Shown here one piece after another: positions 52,340 through 64,000 of a stretch of DNA of 64,000 nucleotides. Every line of letters begins with the position of its first letter. Position 1 is the first letter of the stretch. Source of the DNA: Microcebus murinus (lineage: Eukaryota; Chordata; Mammalia; Primates; Cheirogaleidae); assembly GCF_040939455.1 (NCBI RefSeq), contig NC_134120.1, forward strand, positions 58,295,001-58,359,000, written 5' to 3'. Under the pieces are notes generated by a model, which was not told the origin of the DNA, made no database searches, and was given only the letters and a program-made list of their open reading frames with translations. A program made the position numbers and the translations under genes.

Positions 52340-52860
52340 GTTGGGGAGGGATGAAGAGTGATGACGCAGCCCGACGAGTGGAGGACAGAGCCAGCTGGGC
52401 CACAAGTCTCCAGGTTCTGTGGATGAAAAACTGTCCCAAGAGGATGGTGCTGGGCTCCCTTCCTTCACTGCGGACACGGAAGGGATGAGTGCGCACAGCA
52501 GCACGCCGCTTCAGGACAGCGGCCGGCCGGGAGGGACAGCTGGTCCGGGAAGGGCCTCCCGCAGGCCGGAATCTTCAACCCTCCCGCTCTTGCGCGTCTC
52601 TGCTGAAGTGCGAAGAGGCGGGAGCTGTGAGTCCCTCTCCGTGCCAGGGCGCGGCTCCCCTGGAATGGCTCGCCCCGCGTGGGCCCAGCTCCGCAGCTCG
52701 CCCTCAGCTCCCCGCCAGCCGAGCGCGCGGCCGGGCGGCGGAGCTGCTCCCCCTGCAAGGCTGAGGGGTAGTGGGAGGCTGGCCGGTCTCCGGGGAGCAC
52801 GTGGGGCCAAGCGCACACAAGGTCGGGTTTGGGCTCGTGTGCGCAGTGGAGTGCCCCTGA
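52340..52860. promoter_or_regulatory. CpG-rich island-like patch
   Basis: High CpG density, especially 52,480-52,800, with several GC-box-like motifs (gcggccgggcggcgg) and an open frame of 168 codons on the plus strand without known content. It could be an unannotated promoter; the sequence alone does not show transcription. Confidence 0.5.
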
Positions 52861-53339
52861 GGGGGCATGCCCACCCACGCTGCCCTGGGGCTGGTTTCGT
52901 GTGGGCTTGCAAAGGATTGAGATAAAGAACCTATTTATCTATTTTTCCTAGACGAGAGAGCAAGAGTCCAGACAGAAAATATTTGTGTTTTTATGGAATT
53001 GCTAAGTCCCTACAGTGATAAGGGAAGTGGTTTTGTTCCACATGGGAAGTGGGTTGTGCCCTGCATCCTGGGAGTTCTGGGTTTAGGTGAAGTTGGTTTC
53101 CTCCTTAGCCAGCAGATAAGACTAGATGCTCTTTAAATTGCCCAGCTCTCGTGTCCAGTGGCTAATCAACACCTGTCCTGGTTTGAATCAAACAAAACCA
53201 GTTGATACAACTAACTGCCCTCCCAAACACTGTAGGCCAATTGTCCCAGTTTGTCTCTTTTACCTATGTTTTTGGTTAATCTATGCTTTACTCACCAATT
53301 CTATCTTAAAAGATTTGATATTAAGAAATTTATTTTACT

Positions 53340-53640
53340 TCATCTTTTTAAAAGCATTTATATATTTTTAATTGACAAATGAAAATTGCGTATTTATTGC
53401 ACACAGTGTGTTGTTTTGAGAAAGGTGTACATCGTGGAATGGCTAAGTCGAGCAAATTAATATATGCATTGCCCAACTATTGTTTGTGGTGAGAACACTT
53501 AAAATCTACTTTCAGCAATTTCCAAGAACATGATACATTGTCATTAGCTACAGTTGCCAAGTTGTACAACAGACCTCTTGAGCTTCTGTTCCTGTCTCCT
53601 GAGGCTTTGTATCTTTCGACCAACATCTCCCTAACCCCCC
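53340..53640 (-). mobile_element. L1M 3' end
   Basis: Antisense text of the L1M 3' UTR: tttttaattgacaaatgaaa, ggtgagaacacttaaaatct, ccaacatctccctaacccc. Confidence 0.85.
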
Positions 53641-54760
53641 ATTCATCTATTTCTAAGAAAGTCATGAGCAAATATCCATCCATGAAGTACACAATGGAGG
53701 ATATTCATGTAAGAGTTGAGGGTTACAAATCAAATTTATAACACACGTGACCTGACCCCTACCTGGTGACAAGAGGATTGTTGGCACTTTGTATAGCAAT
53801 TAGGCATGTGGGACAGCATGTGTCCTGCCTAACTGAGCAAGTGGCTTTTGCCAAGCCAGACCTACCCCTCCTGTCTTCTGCAAGCTTTATGGGGCTCTGA
53901 GTGAGCTGGCAGCACCCTGGGTTAGTCCCAGATGAACCCCAACTCTCAGTGTGACTCTGACCCTCGGTGTCTTCCTTGGCAATTCCAGGAGGCTGAGCCA
54001 CACAGATGTGAGGAGGCCAGAAGCCCTGGGCTTCTTCAGCACCCCCGGCCGCCCCGGCATGCTCATGGGACGTCCCCCTCCACTTTCCTGGCCCTTATCT
54101 CAGGCGGCCAGCGCACACTCACAAGGCTGCAGCCGGGCTGTGGAGGAGGGGAGCGCAGTTTGGGATGAGGCAGAGGCTCCAGAGGAAGCCGCCTGGAATC
54201 TCCCAGTAGGGGACAGGTGAGGGAAGGGGAGGCAAGGTGAGCTGCCTGCGCGCTAGGATTTTTTAACCATCTGCAGCTGTGCAACTGTCAGGACTAGACT
54301 TGGGGTTTATATTTTTAAAAATAATGCTTTTATTGCTGATGAGTTTGCAACCATGGGGTATGGTGCCCAGAACCTGGAACTTGGACTACTTGACCTTTCT
54401 GAGCTGTTTCCCAAAAGTGGTGCAGTTTTTGCACACAAGGAGCTGAGGCTCTGGGCAGCTTTCCTGACGCCAAGACCCGCCACCCGCACTGCCCCAGTGC
54501 GCCCTCCTTACAAAGCCCACACGACGTGAGCCGGGCGATTCTCTGTTCTCCTGACAGACGTCTTTCCCATTAGAAATCCCTGCCTTACCCCGCAGCCGCG
54601 GCAACTGGCTCTCCGTGCTGCGAGTGGCTAGACCTAGCCTGAACCACCCCCTGTGGAAGGATAAATGTTTTCTGAGGTGAAAAATTCTGACATCTGTTGT
54701 ACAACAAGGTAAATATATTTAACACTACTGAACTCTGCACTTAAAAATGGTTAAAATTAG

Positions 54761-55012
54761 GTAGGAGGATTGCTTGAGGCCAGGAGTTCAAGACCAGCCA
54801 GGGAAACATTATGAGACACCATCTCTACAAAATATAAGAAAAATTAGCTGAGTGTGGTGGTGTGCACTTGTAGTCCCAGCTACCTGGGCAGGCTGAGGCA
54901 AGAGGATCACCTGAGCCCAGGAGTTCGAGGCTGCAGTGAGCTGTGATCACACCTCTGCACTCCACCTGGGCAGTACAGTGAAACCCTGTCTCTAAAAAAA
55001 AAAAAAAAAAAG
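54761..55012 (+). mobile_element. Alu, 5'-truncated
   Basis: Starts within the left arm (aggtaggaggattgcttgag) and ends in an 18-base A tail. Confidence 0.9.
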
Positions 55013-55018
55013 TGGTAA

Positions 55019-55367
<349 letters not shown>

Positions 55368-55399
55368 CCTTCCTTTCTTCCTTTGTTTCTTTGTTCCTT

Positions 55400-55675
55400 T
55401 TTGAAAGGGTCTTGCTCTGTTACTCAGGCTAGAGTGCAGTGGCTGGATCACAGTTCTTTGTAACCTTGAGCTCCTGGGCTCAAATGATACTCCTGCCTCA
55501 GCCTCCAAGCAGCTGGGACTGACTACAGGCACACACTACCACATTTGACTAATTTTCCTATTTTTTGTAGAGACAGGTCTCACTGTGTTGCCCAGGCCTT
55601 CTCTCAAACTCCTGGCCTCAAGTGATCCCCTCATCTCGGCCTCCCACAGTGCAGGATCACAGGATTCGCTACCAC
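55400..55675 (-). mobile_element. Alu, old dimer
   Basis: Diverged minus-strand dimer lying next to the previous Alu in the same orientation. Confidence 0.9.
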
Positions 55676-55879
55676 AGTTTTTAAAAGGGAGAGGGGGGAG
55701 TAGTAGTTGAGCTTCATAATAATTGGAAAAGACTGAAAAGCAACAAAAGACAAAATCTAACCCACAAATCACCCATTAATTAATTAATATTTTGCTACAT
55801 TCCCTGCCAGTCTTTTATTCTACAAGTAGCTTTTTAAACATAATTGAATGCATGTTGCATATATGCTTTAAAACAGTTT

Positions 55880-56150
55880 ACTTTGTAAATATAATTTCAT
55901 ATTAATATAGTGCTTCATAGAAACCATTTTAATGGCAGTGCATCATTTTATAGTGTGTTTTGATTGGACACTTGGATTGTTTGGACATTTGGATTGTTTC
56001 TGATTTTCCACTCTTACTGCTATTACTACAATTAATGCTTCAACAATCATCTTTGTGCATGAAATAGTTTTTGAGTTTAGGGTTGAGGATTGGGTCCCAG
56101 AGTGCGATCACTGAGTCGAATGGTATGGTCAAAAGGATTTAGACACCTGT
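55880..56150 (-). mobile_element. possible old LINE fragment
   Basis: Text such as ttggattgtttctgattttcc and cattaatgcttcaacaatc-like phrases is typical of reversed LINE sequence. Family uncertain. Confidence 0.35.
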
Positions 56151-59100
56151 TGACAGCCCCCTTCCCAGAAAGGGGCGGCAGTCTGGGTGTAGGTGGGAGC
56201 TCAGCAAAGCCTAGAAGGAGACCTGGGTCCTCCCGATCCCGGGAGGGAGGAAGGGCTCACCGGGCACTTGGGGAAGGGCGTGGTTTGCGCGAATGAGGGC
56301 ATCAGGCCAGTCCGGATCAAGGGGAGGGATAAGAGGAGCGCGGTGGCCCCCAGAGACCTGTTGGGCCTGCGGTCAGGCTGAGCGGGCTGAGCTCCCGCAG
56401 CGCACGCCGCTCTCGGGGACGGGGCTCGGGCTCCAGCGTCAGCACCATCGGGCAGAGCTGCCATGCGCGTGACAGTCTTTTCTTTCTGATGTCTGGCATA
56501 CAGCAGGCAGCCACACACCTGGCCACTGTGTGCCACACACCTGCCTTCCCAGTCCTGAAGTTGTTTTGTTGAGGGCCATTGGGCTACGAAAAATTAAGGT
56601 TATATTAAGTAAAATATAAGTTGATCTAAGTGATTATTTGATTTAGAAGGTAGTTGTTTTGTGGGATTTGTGGGACAGAAAAATACTCCATCATCTTTTA
56701 TTTACAACCAAACAAGTATATATCGAGTTGTAACAAACAATAAAATAAATGTTCTGTTCTATATTTTAGCTAAAGAAGAGAAAAGAGAGGGTGGGAAGAG
56801 GAGAAAGGGGAAGAAACAGACACAGAGGGCAGAGCATATGCCTACAGGGGACTGAGAACCACAGAGGACTCAGGCCTTCTGTTGGGGGGCGCGTGCCTGT
56901 CTCTCCCCTGCCCTCTGCCCTCTGCCCTCTGCCCTGCTGGACTGGCTCACAGGCAGGGCCTGGAGTTCAAAAGCCTTCCTGGCAAGATGATCCAAGGTCA
57001 GAGCTGTATCCTGGTTCTGTGGTAGGGTATACTGTTTGGAGTGTTTAATGACAATTCATTGATTTATTCACTCTTTTCTCCCACAAATATTGAGTGGTTA
57101 CCACAACACCATACTAGATAATGGTTATAATCCTTATGAATCTTTAGAAACACTGGAAGCAAATAAAAATAATTAGTATAAAAATTTATAATATAATAAT
57201 ATATAATTCATATATAAATAATATCATATATTTTACATATATTAGTATAATAATTTATGAATTTGTTCTAGGAACAAATAGTGATTGCTGTCATTCTTCC
57301 TGTCACATGGGCTGGGACATTTTTCGTGGCTTTGCTGAGAAAGCCAGCGCTGGGGAGACGCAGGGGCCACCCGCAGGTGTGAGATCAGGTTGAGGGAGGC
57401 ACCTGGGAAGGAGAATTGCGACAGGACCCCTGTGACCGGGCGGAGCCGAGGACCCAGGACAGCAGGGCGCACAGGCCATGGCTCTGCAGCTGCATCTTCC
57501 GTCCGGCCCGGCGGCCCTGCCCGGGGACCAGATTGCAGCCGGCAGGCAGGGCAGAGGCTGGGGAGAGCTGGGGACAGGCTGGGCACAGGTCCCGGACACG
57601 GCACTTCCCGGCGCCCTCCGCCTCCGGGCCTGCTGGAGGAACGGTGGCCGTGCAGCCGGGACCCCCGTTTGGTGAGACAATCTTGGAAGCCAGAACTTGC
57701 GCCTGTTGGTTAGTCATCTTCCTCTTTGCTTTGCGACAGCTTTCATGGAAAAGATTTAATTTGACCCTGCTCTGAATCTTGACTTTTGGTTCCACAGAAC
57801 TTTGTTTCTCTGGGATTTGGGCCCTGCCTGGGTGCTCCCTGTGAGCCTCCCAGCGCCTGGAGTCTCCCCCGCACCCATTTCCCCACATCCGCCACCCACA
57901 CCCTGTGTCCGGACTGCCACCTTGGTCCCCTGCCTGCGCCCTCACAACCTGTCCATCCACCTCAGGGACTTCTCGACGTCTCTGTAAGAGACCCTCGGGC
58001 CACTTCCCTCGCCTCCTCCTGGCTCTTGACCGGGGCCGTCCCTGGATCTTTGGAGCCTGTCCATCTTTTTTGAGCCCTTGCTCTCAACACCTGAACTGTT
58101 ACATAATGAACAGGTGCCAGCAAAGCTGTGTAGAGCTGTGCCACACTTTCTCAATTAAAACCACAGATGGAAGGTTCGTTTTTTAGGTATTAATCCTTTC
58201 CCCTGTGGACTGGCTTAAATCAAATTAGCCTGCCTCACCCCACCCGCAGGCTAGAGCGAGCAGACGCGCCGCGTCTGGCCCAGGCTCCGGTTGGCAGGAC
58301 GCTGTCCTGCAGCGGCGTCAGGCAAACTCTCCGCCTTCCCTGTGTGCCCGGACCGACCACCCGCCCGCGTGCACCTTGCCCCGAGCACCCCAAGTTTCAC
58401 GTGCGTGAGCCCTAGGTTCGCAGTGCAGGTGCGCTGGTTATAGGCCCTCCAAGTTAAAGAGCAGCCCTCCCACGTGCGCCCGCTGCCAGCGCATCGCTGC
58501 GTGTGCACATGCGCTCAGTGACGCTGTGAGTGGACACGGCGTTCCTTTCCGGAGAGGAGGACCCACTCCATTACGACGGGAATAAGAGACAATTCACAAC
58601 GCACACCTAAACAAAGCGGCTTCCTCGAAGCTTCCCTAAATATAAATTTAGACAGCATTTTAAAATAGAGTCAGAGTGGCTAACAACTGATCACGACCGG
58701 CCAGGTATCTGCCTCAACTCCGCTGCTACTCAGTGCCCGCTGGTCTGCCTAGGCCCAAGTTTGTGTCTAGTCTCACCCTGAGAGTGCCTGGAAGGGAGGC
58801 GGGCGGCGGCCAGGCGGGTGGCCGGGTCGGGTGGCCTTTCCCTGGTGGGCACTTTCTCTGCCTACAGGCTTGCTGGGAAAGCAGCTGTGCTCACGTATGT
58901 AAAAATGCCTTGAAAACCGCAAACTGTTAAGCAAAAGTCCTGTGAGATTCTTACTGTCTCTGCTCATAGTGGACAGAGGCTATTTGGAGAGCCTAGCTCA
59001 GTCCCGGCTGTCCCAGCTGCTCTCAGGAATCCATGGGCGGCTCCTGGGCTCTCGGTGCCAGTGATTCAGAAAGCCTCTCTCCCACCAGCCCCAGCACTGC

Positions 59101-60460
59101 TCACCCCTCATTTCTTGAACTTTCCCTGCCAAGTTAGGTCTGGGACTAACTCCCGAGGACTCGCTCCACGGCCACCCCGTGAGTCCAGGGGAACAAAGTG
59201 ACCACCATGGCCAGGCCCCTGTGTGGGCCTGAGGGTCAGGACTGTTCTCTTTGAGGCAGGCATCCTTCACATTCTTCCAGGTGCGGACGCCTGGCAACCC
59301 GGCCTGAGCCACCGTGGACCCAGCTGCCAGAACAAGAGGCAGGGCCTGGGGCGCAGGGTGTGTCGCACCGCAGGCGAGCAGACTGTGGGAGTAGGGCTGG
59401 GCAGGAGCAGGTGGAGCAGGAGGACTCCCCTTGTCCGATGCTCAGTCCAGGGAGAGGAATTCTACCAGGGAGAGTTGGGGTCACCACGCTGTCTTTGTTG
59501 GATGAGATTTCCTCCACTCCCTCTGCCCCAGGCCCTGCCAGAGCCACCCCTCTCCACACCATCTGGCTTCTGCTCAACAGAACAGCTGGAGCGGTGGCAC
59601 CTCAAGGGCTCGCCGACTATTTTTATGTGACCATTTGCCACCTAGGCCAAGCCCAGCAGGCAGCAACGGGCCAGAGGAATGCCACAGCAAGTGGGTGACG
59701 CCCGGACAGCTGAAGGCGACCCACCCTGCCTTCGGCAGCTGTTCCAGGGATGCTGGAAATGTGGCATGATGACATGAGAGTACGAATGCCTTCTCCGCAT
59801 TGTCCCTTGGGGCCACGCGGGGACCTCGCTTCCTTCTGCACCTCCAGGACGTGCTGAGGCCCGTGCGCCGGGCTGGGCGGGGAGCAGGGGCCGTGGGTCC
59901 AGCACTGCTGCCGGTGCACGGGCATCACAGGACACAGATGGGCGCTCTGCAGGGAAGATGCACCCAAACAAAGCCTGGGCCGTGGTTGGTAAGTCCCCGA
60001 GACTGCACCTGGCCAGGTCGGGAGGCCCTTCTACCTTGGCAGCCCTGAACGCCAACCGAGTGGCAGCACAGGCTCCAGAGCTGTGGTCGCAGGGAGACTT
60101 GCTTCCTTCGCAGCTCCCAGGAAGGGAGGAAGCATTTAAAAAAAAATCAACAAATAAAAATTCACTTTTCTTTGTATAAAATCCTAAATATACACAAATT
60201 AGAGACTAGAATAATGAAACCCTGTGTATCCATCACCCGACTTCATGTAGAAGCCTTTTCTTAAACAGATCTTAACAATGAGGCTGTTTTTTAAAAGAAG
60301 AAAAGGGGGAAAGGGTGTTTATGTCTGATTTATAGTAAATGTTTTCATTTGTCCTTTTGAGTAAGAAATGGGAAAATAAGTAGGTCAGACATTTTGAATA
60401 GTCTGTTGAATTTCTCTTACTCCTTCCTTTCTCATTAGTGTGAAAATTAAGGGTGGTTAA
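56150..60460. other. intergenic, GC-rich patches
   Basis: CpG-rich segments at about 56,190-56,470, 57,400-57,670 and 58,250-58,550. An AT-rich low-complexity tract lies at 57,150-57,260. No gene or repeat family recognised elsewhere. Confidence 0.5.
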
Positions 60461-60461
60461 G

Positions 60462-60615
60462 GCCAGGCACAGTGGCTCATGCCTGTAGTCCCAGCTACTC
60501 CAAAACCTGAGGCGGGAAAATCTCTTGAGCCCAGGAGTTGGAGGTTGCTGCGAGCTATGCTCACACCACTGCACTCTAACCGGGGCGACAGAGCGAGACC
60601 CTGTCTCTTGATAAA
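60462..60615 (+). mobile_element. Alu monomer
   Basis: A single 7SL-like arm of about 150 bp in which the ggccaggcacagtggctc start runs directly into tagtcccagctac. Fits an old monomer or an internal deletion. Confidence 0.8.
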
Positions 60616-61109
60616 AAAGGTTACTTCATCTGTGGATTCCTCCTAGATGCCTAGCTGCATTCAGGATCCCAGGATCTCTTGAAACGGCACCTGCCAGATC
60701 TCCGGGCCAGAGGCGGCTGCCGAGGGAGCCTGGGTCAGCACGGACTCTGTCAGTGCCCGGGCAGACTCGTCAGGCACTTGAACCCCAGGCGCCTAGGCCC
60801 CCTCACGTGGAGAGTGATTATAGCAATGTTGATCTTAAACATTTGTTTTATTATGAAAATCAAACACAATTATCTTCAAATACTTAGAAATTTAAAGGAA
60901 TTATTTTAAATCTGCCTGAACCAACAGGGGTCAGACATTCTCTTTTGGGCCCTTAAAATTGCTCTCCTTCTAGAAGGAGAGGTTGGAAAATTAAGGGTAG
61001 GGTTCTGGTTGCAAACAACTGTTGGCCAATCTGATGCTCTTGGGCCTGCCTTGGACACAGAGCTCTCCCTCTCGCCTCCTGACTCCTGGCAGGGCCACAG
61101 AGTGCCGGG

Positions 61110-61605
61110 TAGTGGGGCCACCCCGGACTCACCGTGCTCCCAGGGGAGCCACCCCAGACCCACCGTGCTTGCGGGGAGCCACCCCAGACCCCACCGTGCT
61201 CCCAGGGGAGCCACCCAAGACCCATCGTGCTCACGGGGAGCCACCCCAGACCTACCGTGCTGGCGGGGAGCCACCCAGACCCACCGTGCTCCCGGGGAGC
61301 CACCCCGGACCCACCGTACTCCCGGGGGGCCACCCCGGACCCACCGTGCTCGCGGGGGCGAGCCACCCTGGACCCACCGTGCTCGCGGGGGGCCACCCCG
61401 GACCCACCGTGCTCCCGGGGAGCCACCCCGGACCCACCGTACTCCCGGGGAGCCACCCCGGACCCACCGTGCTGGCGGGGAGCCACCCAGACCCACCGTG
61501 CTCCCGGGGAGCCACCCCGGACCCACCGTGCTCCCGGGGAGCCACCCCGGACCCACCGTACTCCCGGGGGGCCACCCCGGACCCACCGTGCTCGCGGGGG
61601 GCCGC
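61110..61605. repeat. 30-bp GC-rich minisatellite
   Basis: Sixteen units of about 30 bp (29-32) of the form gccaccccggacccaccgtg then ctcccgggga. Variants at the ctccc position (ctggc, tactccc, ctcgc) recur in a similar order in units 5-8 and 12-16, suggesting larger blocks were duplicated. Confidence 0.95.
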
Positions 61606-61970
61606 CGGCGCGGAGCGATCGTGGCCCAGCGGCAGGCCATGGCTGCAGCCCTTCTGACGGCCGTGAGCGCCCGGCGCCCGCTGAGGCCCTGTGTGCCTGG
61701 ACGGCCAGGGCGACTGCTCCTCCCGCCTGGCCTGCGCGGCCCGCCTCACCGCCCCGCTCTCCTTCCCCGCGCTGTCGCGTTCGGTCTGTGCCGAGGGAGG
61801 GCGGGCGGCAGTCCCCAGATGTGCGGGTCGGCAGGTGGTCACCTCGAGTAGAAAACGTCGCGGAAGCTGTGGTTTCCGAGAGGGCGGGCTGACCTGTCCC
61901 TCCCTGCGTGCTGCAGCCGCGGGGACTCCTCTGGGAGGGGTGCCGTCCCCACACCAAGGGAGAAACCTGC
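61600..61970. promoter_or_regulatory. CpG-rich island-like patch after the minisatellite
   Basis: Dense CpG sequence. Within it an ATG at 61,639 in good context (ggccATGg) opens a 70-codon frame to 61,851 beginning MAAALLTAVSARRPLRP, which is basic and hydrophobic like a mitochondrial leader. No known protein recognised, so this is not called a gene. Confidence 0.4.
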
Positions 61971-63220
61971 CCAGAGACTGGGAACCGGGGGCTCCATGGA
62001 CCTGAATACACACACTTAACACCGAGGTGACCCCAGCTTCCGCCTGCGCTACACCCCGACATCTCCTGGTGACTCCCTAGAAAATGTGCTGCCCAGCCAG
62101 ATTTTCTTTGTCCTGTCATTTCTCTTCAAATTGATCACGCTTCGTCTAAAAAGAACAAAAGCATCTGGCTTCACTGGGACTTCACTGTCTTGTGAAGACC
62201 CCAAATACCTGTGAAACGAATAAAATGTGTGTGCCGTTCTCGCGTTCATCTGCCTGCTGTGCACTTGGTTTCTACATCCAGCGGAAGAGCCCAGTGAGGG
62301 TTCAAGCGGGGTTCAGGTGGTCTCTGGCTGCCCCACCGTGTGCTGGTTCCATGCTCCCGGGCCCTCATGCGGCAAGGGGCACAGATGCTGCTGGGTCAGC
62401 TGGGGTCACGTGGCACACAGGCAGTGTCACCCAGACACTGGGATAGGGGACTGCTGCTCCCCGGGGAGGGTGCTCTCCTCACCTCGACAGCAGGAAGGGA
62501 CATGCCACTCTGCACAGGGCCGCAGGGACTTACAGACAAGGCACCTACAATAAGTGGGGGACCCAGGGATCTGAGGACTGTGACTGCTGAACGACCCTGC
62601 ACAACAACCCACCCCAAAACGCAGTAGCTTGGAATGACTTGGACAAGCATTTATTTTCTTGCTCCTGGTGCTGCTGCTGGGCTAGTAGCTGTGTTTGGGA
62701 CTGCAGGTCATTGGGCATGGCTCCAGGCAGAGGCCAGGGTCACACCTGTTCCCGTGTCCCACTTTGGGGCCCTGGCTGAGGGGCAGCAGCTACTCTTGTT
62801 GTGATCACAAGTCCCAGAGTCCAGGCCAGAGCACGCACAGGGAAGGCTCGGGCGGTGTCTGCTGACATTCCAAGCCCAACATCCTGGGCAGGAAAGCACC
62901 CTGCCCCCAGCAGCCCTGGGGGAAGACAGCCCAGTGCTCCCAGGAGCTCCGGGGATGCGGCTGCTCTAAGAGCAACAGGGAGGAAGCTGGTTCTCACATG
63001 TGATGACCTAATCTGAGTGTTTGCTTCTATTAGTGATTTTTCTCATGTTTGTGACCCACTTTAGATATTGTCATTTTGTTTTTGTTATTTTTCACAGCTA
63101 TCAGGAAGTACATGTATATTTATAATACCATTATTTAATAAAACCTTAGTTTTTTTTGTTTAAAACTCTCACCCTGTTTTAACATCTATTATCTTATTTG
63201 ATCTTTATAACACTGTGGGT
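61971..63220. other. intergenic, unassigned
   Basis: No gene recognised. The segment near 62,620-62,760 reads like an old interspersed repeat, but I cannot name it. Confidence 0.45.
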
Positions 63221-63224
63221 GGAA

Positions 63225-63345
63225 TGGAAAAATAACATTATACCCATTTTACAGATGAGGAAATTAAACCTCAGAGATATTAAGTAACTCCCCTGAGGTC
63301 ACACAGCTAGCAAAATAGCAGAACAGGAACTGGAACCTAGATGTT
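63225..63345 (-). mobile_element. MIR fragment
   Basis: Antisense MIR: cccattttacagatgaggaa, gaggtcacacagctagcaaa. Well preserved core. Confidence 0.85.
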
Positions 63346-63375
63346 GTATGAATCTTCAATAAAAATCTATGTCCA

Positions 63376-63734
<359 letters not shown>

Positions 63735-63741
63735 ATGTCCA

Positions 63742-64000
63742 GAGAACACAGTTGATATTTTTAAAATTTCAAGAACTAGTACAGGAAATAACTAATATAA
63801 CAATCAATCACTCAATAAAAATACAAAATGATTTATTTTTATTTCCAGCTAAATAAAACTATATATTATAAAACTGCTAATCAAATGATATCCTATAGCT
63901 ATTAGATAATTTTAATAATTTCCAATAGTTTTTATTTTTAGGAACTGTTGGTGTGATCTCCTACATGACTTCTGGCTAAATGATGCTGTTGTCTGAGCCA
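63742..64000. other. intergenic, AT-rich window end
   Basis: AT-rich DNA with no recognised gene. By human synteny CIDEA should lie beyond this edge on the minus strand; no CIDEA coding sequence is visible here. Confidence 0.5.

Noticed and set aside
60953..62119. Open frames up to 388 codons across the 61-kb minisatellite
   Set aside because: Same cause: a 30-bp period array open in several frames at once on both strands.
63742..64000. Possible 3' end of CIDEA
   Set aside because: Expected by synteny near here, but no coding sequence or diagnostic 3' UTR is visible. TTTATT hexamers alone are not enough.

Overview
This window is primate nuclear DNA, almost certainly from a strepsirrhine and most probably a lemur. 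The main evidence is about 24 Alu elements, most of lemur type. They carry the right-arm motif 'gctaggctgacgccacggca' and an A-rich linker reading aattaattggccaactaatatatata, which anthropoid AluJ/S/Y elements lack. Gene order (AFG3L2 and TUBB6 tail to tail) matches human 18p11.21 in reverse orientation.

Layout. (1) 1-24,340: the 3' half of AFG3L2 on the + strand. Ten coding exons match the last ten exons of the human gene, running from the second transmembrane segment to the stop at 23,711. All junctions are GT-AG and the reading frame is intact. Counting back from the stop gives residues 252-797, so the catalytic landmarks fall on the human numbering (Walker A 348-355, E408, H574/E575/H578, D649). 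(2) About 24,345-26,560: a short tail-to-tail intergenic gap. (3) About 26,560-44,300: TUBB6 on the - strand. It has four coding exons (57, 109, 111 and 1,061 nt), encodes 445 residues, and has a 13.8-kb third intron full of repeats. (4) 43,390-45,480: the TUBB6 CpG island, which contains two GC-rich minisatellites of 22 bp and 30 bp. (5) 45,500-64,000: intergenic DNA upstream of TUBB6. It holds L1, MIR and Alu fragments, a decayed Hsmar1-type mariner, a U2 snRNA 5' fragment with target-site duplications, a third GC-rich minisatellite at 61.1-61.6 kb, and several CpG-rich patches that may be unannotated promoters. The next gene expected by synteny, CIDEA, is not seen as coding sequence.

The two genes are unrelated in function. 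AFG3L2 is an ATP-dependent zinc protease of the mitochondrial inner membrane. TUBB6 is a class V beta-tubulin. I do not see a new enzymatic or defence system. The most unusual structures are an inverted duplication inside TUBB6 intron 3 (30.2-31.0 kb versus 37.4-38.3 kb) in which only one arm keeps complete Alu target-site duplications, a 181-bp hAT-like element with matching ends, the Hsmar1-type mariner in a strepsirrhine, and three independent GC-rich minisatellites.
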